From contig NZ_CACVBR010000004.1 in NCBI RefSeq assembly GCF_902728265.1, positions 109,676-173,675 on the forward strand: 64,000 bases of DNA, in the 5' to 3' direction. The notes below the pieces were generated by a model, which did not search any database, was not told the origin of the DNA, and worked only from the letters and a program-made list of their open reading frames with translations. Shown piece by piece: positions 1 through 9,425 of this stretch. This stretch comes from Chryseobacterium potabilaquae. Lineage in GTDB: Bacteria > Bacteroidota > Bacteroidia > Flavobacteriales > Weeksellaceae. A program made the position numbers and the translations under genes. Position 1 is the stretch's first letter. Each line of letters opens with the position of its first letter.

Positions 1-212
1 AGGCACTGCATAGGTACTACGCCTACACAACCTGCTCTTTGAGGTCCTACGATAAGTGTTTTCTCATTTGTACTTGCATATTGTAATGTATTTTCAGATC
101 TACTCTGAATATTTTCAGAAGTTGGAGCTTGAAAATTTTCATCTTCATTGTTTGCACAAGATGAAAAAGTTAATGCCATAAGAGATAGGGATAAAATTTT
201 GTAAATTTTCAT
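1..212 (-). CDS. Lipoprotein with DUF4377-like start (partial, runs off left edge)
   Basis: Only the first 70 codons are present; the 3' end lies beyond base 1. The start MKIYKILSLSLMALTFSSC is a lipoprotein signal peptide with the lipid-attachment cysteine at about residue 19, so the mature protein should be anchored in a membrane. After an Asn/Glu/Ser-rich linker comes VGPQRAGCVGVVPMQC, which matches my recollection of the start of the DUF4377 domain, often found with HslJ-like domains in heat-shock or META-type lipoproteins. The start is the only ATG that gives a proper signal peptide. Function is unknown; the family call rests on a short motif. Confidence 0.6.
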   Translation of the reverse strand, partial: MKIYKILSLSLMALTFSSCANNEDENFQAPTSENIQSRSENTLQYASTNEKTLIVGPQRAGCVGVVPMQC

Positions 213-740
213 TTTTTTTAATTTAATTACGAATTCTGATTTAATATAAAAATGTGGGTTTTGTATATATTACTAACTTTAATTTTAATGAGATTTCATG
301 CTTAATTTTGTTAATTTTATTTTTAATTTAAGCTCTGTAATGCCTTTAAATACTTATTTATTGGTGCAAAATTAATCCTTTTTTTCAAACTTGTGTGAAT
401 TTTTTCGGTGATTTTTATCATTGTAATTTGAAAGCACTTTAAGTCAGTGGAATAAATTAAAAATCCCAGATTTTATTCTGGGAAATGATTAATTTTATTG
501 TAAATAATTAATTTTTTTATTTTTTATAGTGCAATTATTCCTGTTAAATTAGTGCTTTGGAAAAATATTTGATCACTTAAGGAGTAATTATTATGAAATA
601 TAGATAATGATGGTTGTTTTTTTCTTAGATATGTTTTTTTTAGTTATTATTTTTTTAAATAAGAAAAGATGTAGTCTGGGAGATTTACATTAATATTTTT
701 AAAGTGAGATTATTAAAATATATCTAATAAAACATCACTT
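213..740. other. Intergenic region, 528 bp
   Basis: No credible ORF is seen. It lies between the starts/ends of two minus-strand genes and is very AT-rich. The only clear structure is the terminator hairpin at 464-483. No TAnnTTTG box was found on the minus strand upstream of the edge lipoprotein. Confidence 0.6.
464..483 (-). terminator. Rho-independent terminator after the subtilase gene
   Basis: A 7-bp stem (TCCCAGA/TCTGGGA) with a 6-nt loop is followed, reading on the minus strand, by TTTTTAATTT. It lies about 258 bp beyond the stop of the minus-strand protease gene, so the 3' UTR would be long. No other gene lies between. Confidence 0.6.
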
Positions 741-2357
741 TTATATTTTTATAAATTTTTCATAATAGCTTTTGTATTGGCCTTGAATCTTTAAGTAATA
801 AGTTCCCTTTGTTAAATCCTCAATATTGATAAATAGTTGACTAGATAATTGTCTAATGAGTCTTCCAAGATGATCATACACCTCTAGAGAAACTATTTCA
901 AAATCAGAAGCAATGTATATCATATTCTTCGCTGGATTTGGAAAAATAGTGAGTTTTTCTTTCTTTGTATTTTCAGAAGTATTTAAAGTATTTGTATAAA
1001 AATTTCCAAAATTTAGTATACCATATCCCATTCGATCATTGTAGCTAGGGAATAGCGATGCTGTTTGTCTTAATTTAGTTGCTATTAATTCTCTATTCAT
1101 AGTAGGGAAAGCTTGAATTAGACAAGCTACTCCTCCTGCGGCAATAGGGGTCGCAATAGAGGTTCCTGATGCAGTGCTTAAAGAATTATCATAAACAGTT
1201 GCAGCTGAGGTGCCTCGAGTACTTCCATCAGGTTTTATCATGCCTGCTGAATTGGGTCCATAAGAGGTGAAACTTGAGGGATTGCCGGAAGAATCAACCG
1301 CTCCTACACTGAATACTTTGATGTTATCTGCAGGAGTAGTAATATAGTGCCAAGTTTGCATTCCGGAATTTCCAGCCGCATTTAAAACAAAAATACCCTT
1401 ATTGGAAGCAATTTCCGAACCTCTTGCAATAAAGGAGGTATTTCCGTTCATATCTGCATATGTGTAATCGTAACGTGAATCATCAAAAATTGAATATCCT
1501 AAAGAAGTTGTTATAATATCAACGCCTTTTCGATCTGCCTCTTCAGCCGCTTCAATCCAATATAATTCTTCTTCCGGAATTTCTATAGCTGCATTTTCGC
1601 TTCGGTAAAGATAAAAATCGGCATCAGGAGCAGTTCCTACAAAAGTATTGGTAATATATCCACCAATAGCTCCTAAAACAATAGAACCATGATTGTTTAA
1701 TGAAGGATTATAAACGTTAGCATTTTTAGTGACAAAATCATAACCATCTTTTATTTGATTATTAGTCCATAATCTAGCAAAGGCAGATCCAGTATCCACA
1801 GTGGGAAAGCCTGTATCAATAACAGCAATGCTGATACCTGTTCCTGTATAGCCGGCAAGATGCAATGGTCTAAGATTGATTTGGTCAATTTGTGCCGAAC
1901 CCGAACCATAATCAAACGTGGTCAAATTTTTGTTCAATATAGTATCGAATGAGTCCCACTTGTTGATGGGGGCGGGTTTTACTGTTCCACTATTGTTTTT
2001 TACGAAACTTTCTACCGATGAAACATAAGATTGAGACTGTAGAGTAGTGATTTGTGCTGAAGTAGCATTTACTGCAACGCCATTTAGCCATTTAGAATAA
2101 TCAGTAACGATAAAACCTAAATTTTGAATATTCTGAATATAGGAGGGTTCAATAGGAGCGTCTTGATCATTGAGGGGAATTCCCAGTGTAGTTCGTCTAT
2201 TTAAAGATTTTTGAGATAGTTCCGATAAAGGATTTGCATAAAATGCGGCTTTATTGGGTTTATCTTTAAAGAATACAAAAACGAGTTCGGTTTGTGCTGA
2301 ACTCATTGAGTATATAGCAGAAAAACAAAAAAATAGGATTTTTTTCATGATAATCAT
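741..2357 (-). CDS. Secreted subtilisin-like serine protease (S8) with T9SS sorting domain
   Basis: Predicted secreted endopeptidase of the S8 family. An N-terminal signal peptide ends near the Ala-Gln at residues 21-22. The triad is visible as Asp181 (VIDTGF), His223 (NNHGS) and Ser400 (GTSIATP), with the oxyanion Asn330 (AAGNSG). Residues 23-130 look like an inhibitory prodomain. The last ~70 residues (from about 470, TIFPNPAKNMIYI) are a type A Por/type IX secretion C-terminal domain, which predicts export through the outer membrane and cell-surface attachment or release. The first ATG adds three residues; the ATG at 2348 (MKKILFF) is the more natural signal-peptide start. Monocistronic, minus strand. 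Confidence 0.9.
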   Translation of the reverse strand: MIIMKKILFFCFSAIYSMSSAQTELVFVFFKDKPNKAAFYANPLSELSQKSLNRRTTLGIPLNDQDAPIEPSYIQNIQNLGFIVTDYSKWLNGVAVNATSAQITTLQSQSYVSSVESFVKNNSGTVKPAPINKWDSFDTILNKNLTTFDYGSGSAQIDQINLRPLHLAGYTGTGISIAVIDTGFPTVDTGSAFARLWTNNQIKDGYDFVTKNANVYNPSLNNHGSIVLGAIGGYITNTFVGTAPDADFYLYRSENAAIEIPEEELYWIEAAEEADRKGVDIITTSLGYSIFDDSRYDYTYADMNGNTSFIARGSEIASNKGIFVLNAAGNSGMQTWHYITTPADNIKVFSVGAVDSSGNPSSFTSYGPNSAGMIKPDGSTRGTSAATVYDNSLSTASGTSIATPIAAGGVACLIQAFPTMNRELIATKLRQTASLFPSYNDRMGYGILNFGNFYTNTLNTSENTKKEKLTIFPNPAKNMIYIASDFEIVSLEVYDHLGRLIRQLSSQLFINIEDLTKGTYYLKIQGQYKSYYEKFIKI

Positions 2358-2435
2358 TTTATATAAAGATAAAACAAAATCAATAAAATTTTTGATAGGA
2401 TTTTAAAATCCTTATTTTTACAGAAATATTGGTTT

Positions 2436-3563
2436 ATGAAAAAAATTCAAATGGTTGACTTACAAAGTCAGTATTATAAAATAAAGAATGAAGTAGATAA
2501 CGCAGTTTTAAACGTGATGGATTCGGCAGCATTTATTAATGGTCCTGAGGTAAAGTCTTTCCAGAATGAATTAGAATCCTATTTGGATGTAAAACATGTC
2601 ATTCCTTGTGCGAATGGAACAGATGCTTTACAAATAGCATTAATGGCTCTGGATCTTAAAGAAGGAGATGAGATAATTACGGCAGATTTTACTTTTGCGG
2701 CAACAGTAGAGGTTATTCACTTACTAAAATTAAAGTCTGTATTAGTGGATGTAGATTATGATACATTTACCATTTCCATAGAAGAAATTAGAAAAGCAAT
2801 TACTCCACGTACCAAAGCAATTATTCCGGTGCATTTATTTGGACAATGTGCGAATATGGAGGAAATTCTTACAATTGCAGAAGAGTATAGTTTATATGTC
2901 ATTGAAGATAATGCTCAGGCAATAGGCTCAGATTATATTTTTTCCGATGGTACGACGAGAAAAGCCGGAACGATGGCTACTGTAGGGACAACTTCATTTT
3001 TTCCTTCCAAAAATTTAGGATGTTATGGAGACGGAGGAGCTATTTTTACGAATAATGACTATTTAGCTCATCGTTTGAGAGGAATTGTAAATCATGGAAT
3101 GTATGAGAGATATTATCACGATGAAGTAGGAGTGAATTCTAGATTGGATAGTATTCAGGCTGCCGTTTTGAGAAAAAAACTCCCTCATTTAGATTCTTAT
3201 AATGAAACAAGAAGGAAAGCAGCTGATTATTATGATGAAGCATTTGAAAATAATCCTCATATTTTAACTCCTACAAGAGCAAAAAATTCAACTCATGTAT
3301 TTCATCAATATACTTTAAGAATTTTGAATGGAAAACGGAATGCTTTGCAACAATTCCTCACAGAAAAAGAAATTCCTGCTATGATTTATTATCCTGTGGC
3401 CTTAAGAAAGCAAAAGGCATATTATCAGGAAAGTAATGATGCAGATTTTGTAAATACAGATCTTCTTTTAGAGCAAGTGATTTCACTTCCTATGCATACG
3501 GAGCTAGACGAAGAGCAGTTAAAGTATATTACAGATGCTGTATTGGAATTTATAGAGAAATAA
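2436..3563 (+). CDS. DegT/DnrJ/EryC1/StrS-family PLP-dependent sugar aminotransferase
   Basis: A 375-aa PLP enzyme of the DegT/StrS family, which usually transfers an amino group to a keto-sugar nucleotide for LPS, capsule or glycan synthesis. Visible hallmarks are GTDAL (61-65) for phosphate binding, the EDNAQ motif with Asp158 that contacts the PLP ring nitrogen, and the Schiff-base lysine Lys192 in FFPSKNLGCYGDGG. Length is normal. It precedes galE and a cytidylyltransferase gene on the same strand, which fits surface-polysaccharide precursor supply, although gaps of 324 and 94 bp argue against one tight operon. The exact sugar substrate cannot be read from sequence. Confidence 0.9.
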   Translation: MKKIQMVDLQSQYYKIKNEVDNAVLNVMDSAAFINGPEVKSFQNELESYLDVKHVIPCANGTDALQIALMALDLKEGDEIITADFTFAATVEVIHLLKLKSVLVDVDYDTFTISIEEIRKAITPRTKAIIPVHLFGQCANMEEILTIAEEYSLYVIEDNAQAIGSDYIFSDGTTRKAGTMATVGTTSFFPSKNLGCYGDGGAIFTNNDYLAHRLRGIVNHGMYERYYHDEVGVNSRLDSIQAAVLRKKLPHLDSYNETRRKAADYYDEAFENNPHILTPTRAKNSTHVFHQYTLRILNGKRNALQQFLTEKEIPAMIYYPVALRKQKAYYQESNDADFVNTDLLLEQVISLPMHTELDEEQLKYITDAVLEFIEK

Positions 3564-3887
3564 TCTGAAGGAATAATATCAATCTTTAATCACTTTTTAT
3601 AGAAATAATAAAAATGTTTTGAAGTACATAATAGTTGTACTTACCTATTTTCTTTAGTATCTTAGAGATATTATTTAGCCTTTACAACATAATTTTAAGA
3701 ATATTTTTGCGTTATACTGTAGTTTTTCATCTCGATGATAAATTGATTACGCATCATTGATGTTGAATTTAGGTTATTATAATTACTTTTACCATGAAAT
3801 AAGAGTCATTATTTTAAATATATACTTTATTAAAGTTTAAATAATAAAGATACATTTGTTAAAAAAAGACTAAAAATAACATTAAAA
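3564..3887 (+). other. Intergenic region before galE, 324 bp
   Basis: AT-rich and without a credible ORF. It holds a weak 7-bp hairpin (3622-3642, AAGTACA/TGTACTT) shortly after the aminotransferase stop and the galE -7 box at 3851. Nothing else recognisable was seen. Confidence 0.6.
3851..3858 (+). promoter_or_regulatory. -7 box (TACATTTG) of galE promoter
   Basis: Exact match to the Bacteroidota TAnnTTTG -7 element, 29 nt before the galE ATG. No TTG was found at the expected -33 distance. Confidence 0.5.
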
Positions 3888-4925
3888 ATGGCAATACTCG
3901 TAACGGGAGGTCTGGGATATATTGGTTCTCATACGGTTGTAGAACTTTTAAATAATAACTTTGATGTTATTATTGTAGATGATTTATCTAATTCTGAGAA
4001 GTTTATTTTAAATAATATCGAAGAAATCACCGGAAAGAAACCCACTTTTTATCCATTTGATTTAAAAAGAAAAGAACTTTTAGCCCAAGTGTTTGATGCA
4101 CATCCTATTGAGGGATGTATCAATTTCGCAGCATTTAAGGCAGTAGGAGAGAGTCAGTTAAAACCTATAGATTATTATGAGAATAATCTTTTCTCTCTGA
4201 TTAATATACTTCAAGAATTTAAATCTAGAAATATTTCTAATTTTATATTCAGTTCGTCTTGTACAGTATATGGGCAAGCGGATACGATGCCTATAAATGA
4301 GGATACTCCACTTAAAGCACCTGAAAGTGTGTATGGGAAGACAAAGCAAATGGGAGAAGAAATGTTGAGGGATTTTGCTAAAGCCTATCGACGAAAAGTG
4401 TCTTTACTAAGATATTTCAATCCTATTGGAGCACATCCTTCCATTAAAATAGGTGAATTACCTGCAGGAATTCCTAATAATCTGGTTCCTTATGTCACAC
4501 AAACTGCGGCTGGGATTCGTGAAAAACTTAGTATTTGGGGGAATGATTATCCTACAGAAGATGGAACTGCAATTCGTGATTATGTGTATGTGGTTGATCT
4601 TGCAAAAGCTCACGTAGCGGCTCTTGAAAAGTTACTAAATAATGATTCGGATGAAGCTATAATTGATATTTACAATTTAGGAACAGGGAAAGGATCTTCT
4701 GTTTTAGATGTAGTGAATGCTTTTGAGATTGCGAATAATGTTAAAGTTCCTTACCAGATATGTGATAGAAGAGAAGGAGATATTACGGTGGTATATGCTA
4801 ATGCAGATAGAGCAGAAAATGAACTCAAATGGAAATCTGAAACATCTTTACAAGAAGCATTAAGAACTGCTTGGGAATGGCAAAAATATTTAGAATCAAG
4901 AATCGAATATTCTAAAAGTATATAG
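3888..4925 (+). CDS. galE: UDP-glucose 4-epimerase
   Basis: Interconverts UDP-glucose and UDP-galactose in the cytoplasm, feeding polysaccharide synthesis. It is an extended short-chain dehydrogenase of 345 aa, the usual length. The NAD-binding GGLGYIGSHT lies at 7-16, the Ser of SSSCTVYG near 124, and the YxxxK pair is Tyr149/Lys153 (YGKTK). The C-terminal half has the expected substrate-domain motifs RDYVYVVDLA and NLGTGKGSSV. The gene follows a DegT aminotransferase and precedes a cytidylyltransferase, consistent with nucleotide-sugar metabolism. A TAnnTTTG box 29 nt upstream suggests its own promoter. Confidence 0.95.
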   Translation: MAILVTGGLGYIGSHTVVELLNNNFDVIIVDDLSNSEKFILNNIEEITGKKPTFYPFDLKRKELLAQVFDAHPIEGCINFAAFKAVGESQLKPIDYYENNLFSLINILQEFKSRNISNFIFSSSCTVYGQADTMPINEDTPLKAPESVYGKTKQMGEEMLRDFAKAYRRKVSLLRYFNPIGAHPSIKIGELPAGIPNNLVPYVTQTAAGIREKLSIWGNDYPTEDGTAIRDYVYVVDLAKAHVAALEKLLNNDSDEAIIDIYNLGTGKGSSVLDVVNAFEIANNVKVPYQICDRREGDITVVYANADRAENELKWKSETSLQEALRTAWEWQKYLESRIEYSKSI

Positions 4926-5019
4926 AATAGTGATTTTTGTAGTTATATAATAAAATTGTTGTATATTCTCTTTGTAATAAAAGCTCATAGTTAGAGCTAA
5001 CATTTTAATTAAATTTAAT

Positions 5020-5469
5020 ATGAAAACACAAAAAATTGGTATTACATTTTCCTCATTCGATTTACTTCATGCGGGACATATTAAGATGCTGGAAGAAGCA
5101 AAAACTGTTTGTGATTACTTAATTGTAGGATTACAAATTGATCCCTCACATGATAGGCCCAATAAAAATAGTCCTACACAAACCATTGTTGAAAGATATG
5201 TTCAGTTAAAAGCAGTAAATGCAGTAGATGAAATTATTCCTTACTATTCCGAAGAGGACCTCATGGATATTTTAGAGTCATTTGTTATAGATGTTAGAAT
5301 AATTGGAGATGATTATATGGACCAAGATTTTACCGGGAAACAATATTGTGAGACAAAAGGGATTGAGATTTATTATAATAAAAGAGATCATAGATTCTCG
5401 TCCAGTGATTTAAGAAAAAGAATTTATGAAGCCGAAAAAAGAAAATTATCAGAAGAAATCGTAAAATAA
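5020..5469 (+). CDS. Cytidylyltransferase/adenylyltransferase family protein (TagD/RfaE-like)
   Basis: A 149-aa single-domain nucleotidyltransferase. The CTP/ATP-binding HxGH signature is His17-Ala-Gly-His20 after GITFSSFDLL, and the second phosphate-binding region appears as RFSSSDLRKR. Size and motifs resemble glycerol-3-phosphate cytidylyltransferase (TagD), but the family also holds enzymes for heptose-1-phosphate and other substrates, so the product is not fixed. The neighbouring sugar genes favour a cell-envelope role. It ends just before a strong terminator. Confidence 0.8.
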   Translation: MKTQKIGITFSSFDLLHAGHIKMLEEAKTVCDYLIVGLQIDPSHDRPNKNSPTQTIVERYVQLKAVNAVDEIIPYYSEEDLMDILESFVIDVRIIGDDYMDQDFTGKQYCETKGIEIYYNKRDHRFSSSDLRKRIYEAEKRKLSEEIVK

Positions 5470-5507
5470 ATTTTTAGTATAAATAAATCAAATATTAACA
5501 ATAAAAT

Positions 5508-5542
5508 AAAACGGCTGTAAATAAAAGATTTACAGCCGTTTT
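5508..5542. terminator. Bidirectional terminator
   Basis: A perfect 15-bp stem (AAAACGGCTGTAAAT and its complement) with a 5-nt loop is flanked by A-rich and T-rich arms. It lies between the convergent cytidylyltransferase (+) and TonB receptor (-) genes and can end transcription from both sides. Confidence 0.9.
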
Positions 5543-5577
5543 ATTATTTATATTTCAGGAGGGAAATACATTTTATT

Positions 5578-8196
5578 TTACATAGGACCTTGTTGGTCAT
5601 CTTCACCAGAAGTATTGGAGTTGATGTCTTTTTTAATTTTTGGTTTTGTATCAACTTTTTCTCCCTGCTTAAATCGGTAAGTAAAAGATAATGCAAATTG
5701 TCTTGGTTGCCATTGCATTTCCATTTCTCTTGTAAATTGTGCATTATTAGCATAATTTCTCATTTTTCGGGTATTGAAAATATCTCGAATATTGAATCCA
5801 ATAGTTCCATTCCCATTCCAAATGGTTTGGCTTAAACCTAAATCAAGTCCATACATCGACTTCCGGTTATTCATAGCTGTTTTTTCTGCAGCTCTATAGA
5901 AGCCTTGAAGTTGAAAACTTAAATTTTTAGTGGGTTTAAATGTATTATTAAAACGGATTCTGTAAGAAAATCCTGATCCTGAAAAATCATTTAAAGTTTC
6001 AGGGTTGTCGGGGAATAAATTAAAACTTCCCGTATTTTTATATCCATATAAATCTGCAGAAAGCATCATTTTCCACCATTTAAAAGGATCATAGGTGCCG
6101 TTCAGATCCAAACCATAATTAGTTTCGGTCCCCACATTAAAAGGGATCGTATTCACGGCTCCGGTTTCATCAACATACTGGTATCTGTTTTGTTCGTCTT
6201 CAGATTTCTTAAAATAAAGCGTTGGATTGAAAGTGATTTTTTTGTTAGAAAGATTATATCCTACTTCAAAAGAGTTTTCATAGGTTGGATTAAGATTTGG
6301 ATTTCCTCTAAAATAATTTCTATCATCATCAAATGACATAAAAGGGATTAAAGAGAAGGCTCTTGGACGATTAATTCTTCTGGAATAATTAATTAATATC
6401 TGATTATTTTTTGCAATATCATAGCTTAAAAATACAGAAGGGAAAAATTTTGTATAGTTTTTATTAACAGAGCTGTTGACTAAATTCTGATTTTGATCAT
6501 AGTTTTGAAAGTCTATATCTATTTTAGAAAGTTCGCTCCTAAGGCCTACTTGATAGGCGAATTTTTCACCGATTTTACTTTTATACTGTGCATATATACC
6601 TAAAATACTTTCCGAATATACAGTATTACTAGTGAAATCATATCTTGTGGTAAATGGATTTCCTCCATTGCTTTCCGTAACGAGATAATCATATGTATTT
6701 TTATTATAATCGTAACGAGCTCCTGCTTCAAATTTAGATTTCTCACCTATCGGAAGCTCATAATCTGCCTTTCCAATAAACGTATTTGTTTTAGAATTGG
6801 TATTTACATTATTAATCAGGTTCTTTTCCGTAATCTGTGTTGTAGTATTAAATGTATTTTGAGTAATTACATTATAACCATCAGATTTATTAGTTTGATA
6901 GCTACCTGAAACTGTAAAAAGTTGACCATTATCTCCAATTTTTTGATCTAACCCAAAATCTATTTGGGTAGCAAAGTTTTTGTTGTTTCCAATACTATTA
7001 CGTGTTCTGTTGAGGTTTTCAATGGTTCTAGGGCCATCTTCTATGAGATCACCATTAGTATCTAGGTGAGTCGTGGTACGATACTCAATTTCATTATATG
7101 TATTTAATGCATTTTGATCATTGTTGAAACTTCTAATCATTCCTGATAAATTAATAGATGTTTTATCAGAAAAATCATGAGTAAGACCAGCATTTAAATT
7201 ATAATTATCTCCTTCTCTTTTGGTTTTTCCATCTTGTATAGATGATTGTGTGAAAGGAAAATTATTTACATTTAAGGCGTTTATATCATTTTTTTTCTGG
7301 ATAGTAGAGTTTTTAGTCGTACTTTGATTTCTTTGATAGCCCCCACCTCCATTCAAAAACCAAGTCCAATTTCCTTTTCTCCAGCTAAGATTGGTATTTA
7401 GGTTTGTTCTAGGCAAATAACCAATAGTTCCTGTAACGCTTCCATTAAAACCTATTTTTTTATCTTTTTTAAGGATAATATTCAAGATACCGGCAGTTCC
7501 ACTGGCTTCGAATTTTGAAGAAGGATTCGTAATTACTTCTATTCTTTCAATTTGATCAGCAGGAATACTTTGTAAGGCATTCGCACCGTCATCAATACCT
7601 AATAAAGAGGAAGGCTTCCCATTAATGAGAAATTTCACATTGGAGTTCCCTCTCATGGAAACAGTGCCATCGGTGTCTACTGAAACGGAAGGTACATTAG
7701 AAAGTACATCTTGAAGATTCCCTCCCTTACTTACAATGTCTTGAGAAGGGTCATACGTTTTTTTATCAAGTTCCACTTTATAAGGTTTTGTGGCTTGTAC
7801 GGTAATTGTTACCCCTTGAATATCTGCTGTTTTAAGATTAGTAGAGCTAGCTTCTGGCTCTATGGATAAAGCTCCAATATTACCAGCAGTACTGATCTGT
7901 TTATTTACTAACCCTTTTTTGTAATCGATTGCCTCAATAGTAATGTCATAATTTCCAGGAACAATATCCAATGTATATTGTCCTTTTTCATCCGTAAGAG
8001 TTGCATCACTAAATAGCTTATTTTCTTTATTGCTAAATGATACTGAAGCATACGGAACGGGTTGATTGTTCTTACTTACAACAGTTCCTGAAATACTTAC
8101 TTTCTCCTGAGCAAAAGCAAATGCAGCAGCAGTGAGTACAAAAGTAAGTCCTAAGGTCTTTTTTGTAAAAATATTAATAATTTCAGTCTGTTTCAT
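5578..8196 (-). CDS. TonB-dependent receptor, outer-membrane beta-barrel (CarboxypepD_reg-like N-terminus)
   Basis: Large outer-membrane protein. A signal peptide (FVLTAAAFAFAQ) is followed by a carboxypeptidase-regulatory-like beta domain (ISGTVVSKNNQPVPYASVSF), a plug domain with the typical GGNLQDVLSNVPSVSVD and IERIEVITNPSSKFEASG stretches, then a long barrel ending in a beta-strand with aromatic residue (FALSFTYRF) plus a short charged tail. This is the Bacteroidota receptor type whose barrel belongs to the OMP_b-brl family; the ligand is not evident and no SusD partner is adjacent. The reading frame is open back to 8232, but MKQTEI at 8196 gives the natural signal peptide. A 14-bp inverted repeat lies upstream (8233-8274). 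Confidence 0.85.
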   Translation of the reverse strand: MKQTEIINIFTKKTLGLTFVLTAAAFAFAQEKVSISGTVVSKNNQPVPYASVSFSNKENKLFSDATLTDEKGQYTLDIVPGNYDITIEAIDYKKGLVNKQISTAGNIGALSIEPEASSTNLKTADIQGVTITVQATKPYKVELDKKTYDPSQDIVSKGGNLQDVLSNVPSVSVDTDGTVSMRGNSNVKFLINGKPSSLLGIDDGANALQSIPADQIERIEVITNPSSKFEASGTAGILNIILKKDKKIGFNGSVTGTIGYLPRTNLNTNLSWRKGNWTWFLNGGGGYQRNQSTTKNSTIQKKNDINALNVNNFPFTQSSIQDGKTKREGDNYNLNAGLTHDFSDKTSINLSGMIRSFNNDQNALNTYNEIEYRTTTHLDTNGDLIEDGPRTIENLNRTRNSIGNNKNFATQIDFGLDQKIGDNGQLFTVSGSYQTNKSDGYNVITQNTFNTTTQITEKNLINNVNTNSKTNTFIGKADYELPIGEKSKFEAGARYDYNKNTYDYLVTESNGGNPFTTRYDFTSNTVYSESILGIYAQYKSKIGEKFAYQVGLRSELSKIDIDFQNYDQNQNLVNSSVNKNYTKFFPSVFLSYDIAKNNQILINYSRRINRPRAFSLIPFMSFDDDRNYFRGNPNLNPTYENSFEVGYNLSNKKITFNPTLYFKKSEDEQNRYQYVDETGAVNTIPFNVGTETNYGLDLNGTYDPFKWWKMMLSADLYGYKNTGSFNLFPDNPETLNDFSGSGFSYRIRFNNTFKPTKNLSFQLQGFYRAAEKTAMNNRKSMYGLDLGLSQTIWNGNGTIGFNIRDIFNTRKMRNYANNAQFTREMEMQWQPRQFALSFTYRFKQGEKVDTKPKIKKDINSNTSGEDDQQGPM

Positions 8197-8232
8197 AAAG
8201 GTACTTTTTATGTAAAATCGCATAGATTCCAT

Positions 8233-8274
8233 GCAATATTAAAAAATATGAAATGTTGATTTTTTTAATATTGC
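8233..8274 (-). repeat. 14-bp perfect inverted repeat upstream of the TonB receptor
   Basis: GCAATATTAAAAAA (8233-8246) and its exact complement (8261-8274) are separated by 14 nt. It is in the leader or promoter region of the receptor gene and is not followed by a run of T in the gene's direction, so it looks more like an operator or 5'-UTR stem than a terminator. Confidence 0.55.
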
Positions 8275-8363
8275 GATTAGTTTATTATTTATATAATATA
8301 TACGTCGGCCCTAATGGAGAAATGTTAATTATGAATTTGTTAAAATGAAGTTAAATTTATTCT

Positions 8364-9389
8364 TTATTTTATATTTTTTGAATTCAACCAGTCTTGATAA
8401 GCTTTAGCATTTATGGAATGTTCTTCAGGACTAGCCGTAAATTTATGGTACCCCATTTTTTGAGGATCAGCACACATGAAAATATAATTATTGCTTTCGG
8501 CATTTAAAACAGCATCAACGGAATTTTTATCGACAATACAGATAGGTCCGGGAGGAATTCCTGTATTGGCGTAGGTGTTATAAGGTGAGGGGGTGGCTAA
8601 ATGTTTGTATAAAACCCGTTTAATTGATTCTTTGAAATTAGTTTGTTTATTTATAGCATAAATTACGGTGGGATCAGATTGAAGCTTCATTCCTTTTCTG
8701 TAGCGGTTCAGATAAAGGCCGGCAATGGTTTTCATTTCATCTTTTTTTCCACCTGATTCTTTATAAACAATAGAAGCTAAAGCATACACTTGATCTCTTG
8801 TAAGGCCAGATTGTTGTTCTTTGGATTTTCTTTCTTCATCCCAAAACGAATGATATTGATCTTCAAATTTTTTGAAAAAATCAACAGGAGTAACAGTCCA
8901 GAAGAAGTTATAAGTATCAATAAAGAAAAACTTTTTTAGATCTTCTGCGTTTTTATATCCTTTTTTGTTTGCTATTTGATTGAGATCAGTTACAAATCTT
9001 AAAGAATCTAGTTCTGTTTTTTTTGTTACTTTCCCTAGCATTTGATAGATGTCTCCAAAATCACCAATTCTGAAAGAATTTTCAGATTGATTTCCCGCCT
9101 TAATCATATTCACAAGATTAGAATTTCCCATCCCTTTTTGAAAATGATAACGTCCTGCTTTGAAATAGCTATCAAGTCCTTTTTCTTTAGCTACGGCTTC
9201 AAAAGATTCTTTATTACTTACATATTTTGCTGCAGAATCAATGATTTGTTTAAAACTTGAATGATGGGGAATGAGAACATACCCTTCATTTTGTATATTA
9301 TTCCCGTAATATTTATTATAAAATCTCAAACCAAAAAATCCTGCGACTATAATGATAAGCAGAATAATAATGAGAATTGTTTTTTTCAT
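8364..9389 (-). CDS. mltG: Endolytic murein transglycosylase MltG (YceG family)
   Basis: Inner-membrane lytic transglycosylase that cleaves nascent glycan strands and is thought to set strand length. One N-terminal membrane segment (about residues 4-22) precedes a LysM-like region and the YceG catalytic domain. The catalytic Glu211 lies in SIVYKESGG, and conserved SDPTVIYA and NTGIPPGPI stretches follow. Length 341 aa is typical. It lies 36 bp downstream of dapF on the same strand, so the two peptidoglycan genes are likely co-transcribed. Confidence 0.92.
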   Translation of the reverse strand: MKKTILIIILLIIIVAGFFGLRFYNKYYGNNIQNEGYVLIPHHSSFKQIIDSAAKYVSNKESFEAVAKEKGLDSYFKAGRYHFQKGMGNSNLVNMIKAGNQSENSFRIGDFGDIYQMLGKVTKKTELDSLRFVTDLNQIANKKGYKNAEDLKKFFFIDTYNFFWTVTPVDFFKKFEDQYHSFWDEERKSKEQQSGLTRDQVYALASIVYKESGGKKDEMKTIAGLYLNRYRKGMKLQSDPTVIYAINKQTNFKESIKRVLYKHLATPSPYNTYANTGIPPGPICIVDKNSVDAVLNAESNNYIFMCADPQKMGYHKFTASPEEHSINAKAYQDWLNSKNIK

Positions 9390-9425
9390 TACTAATTTTT
9401 AGATTACTAGTTTTTTATTGACTTC

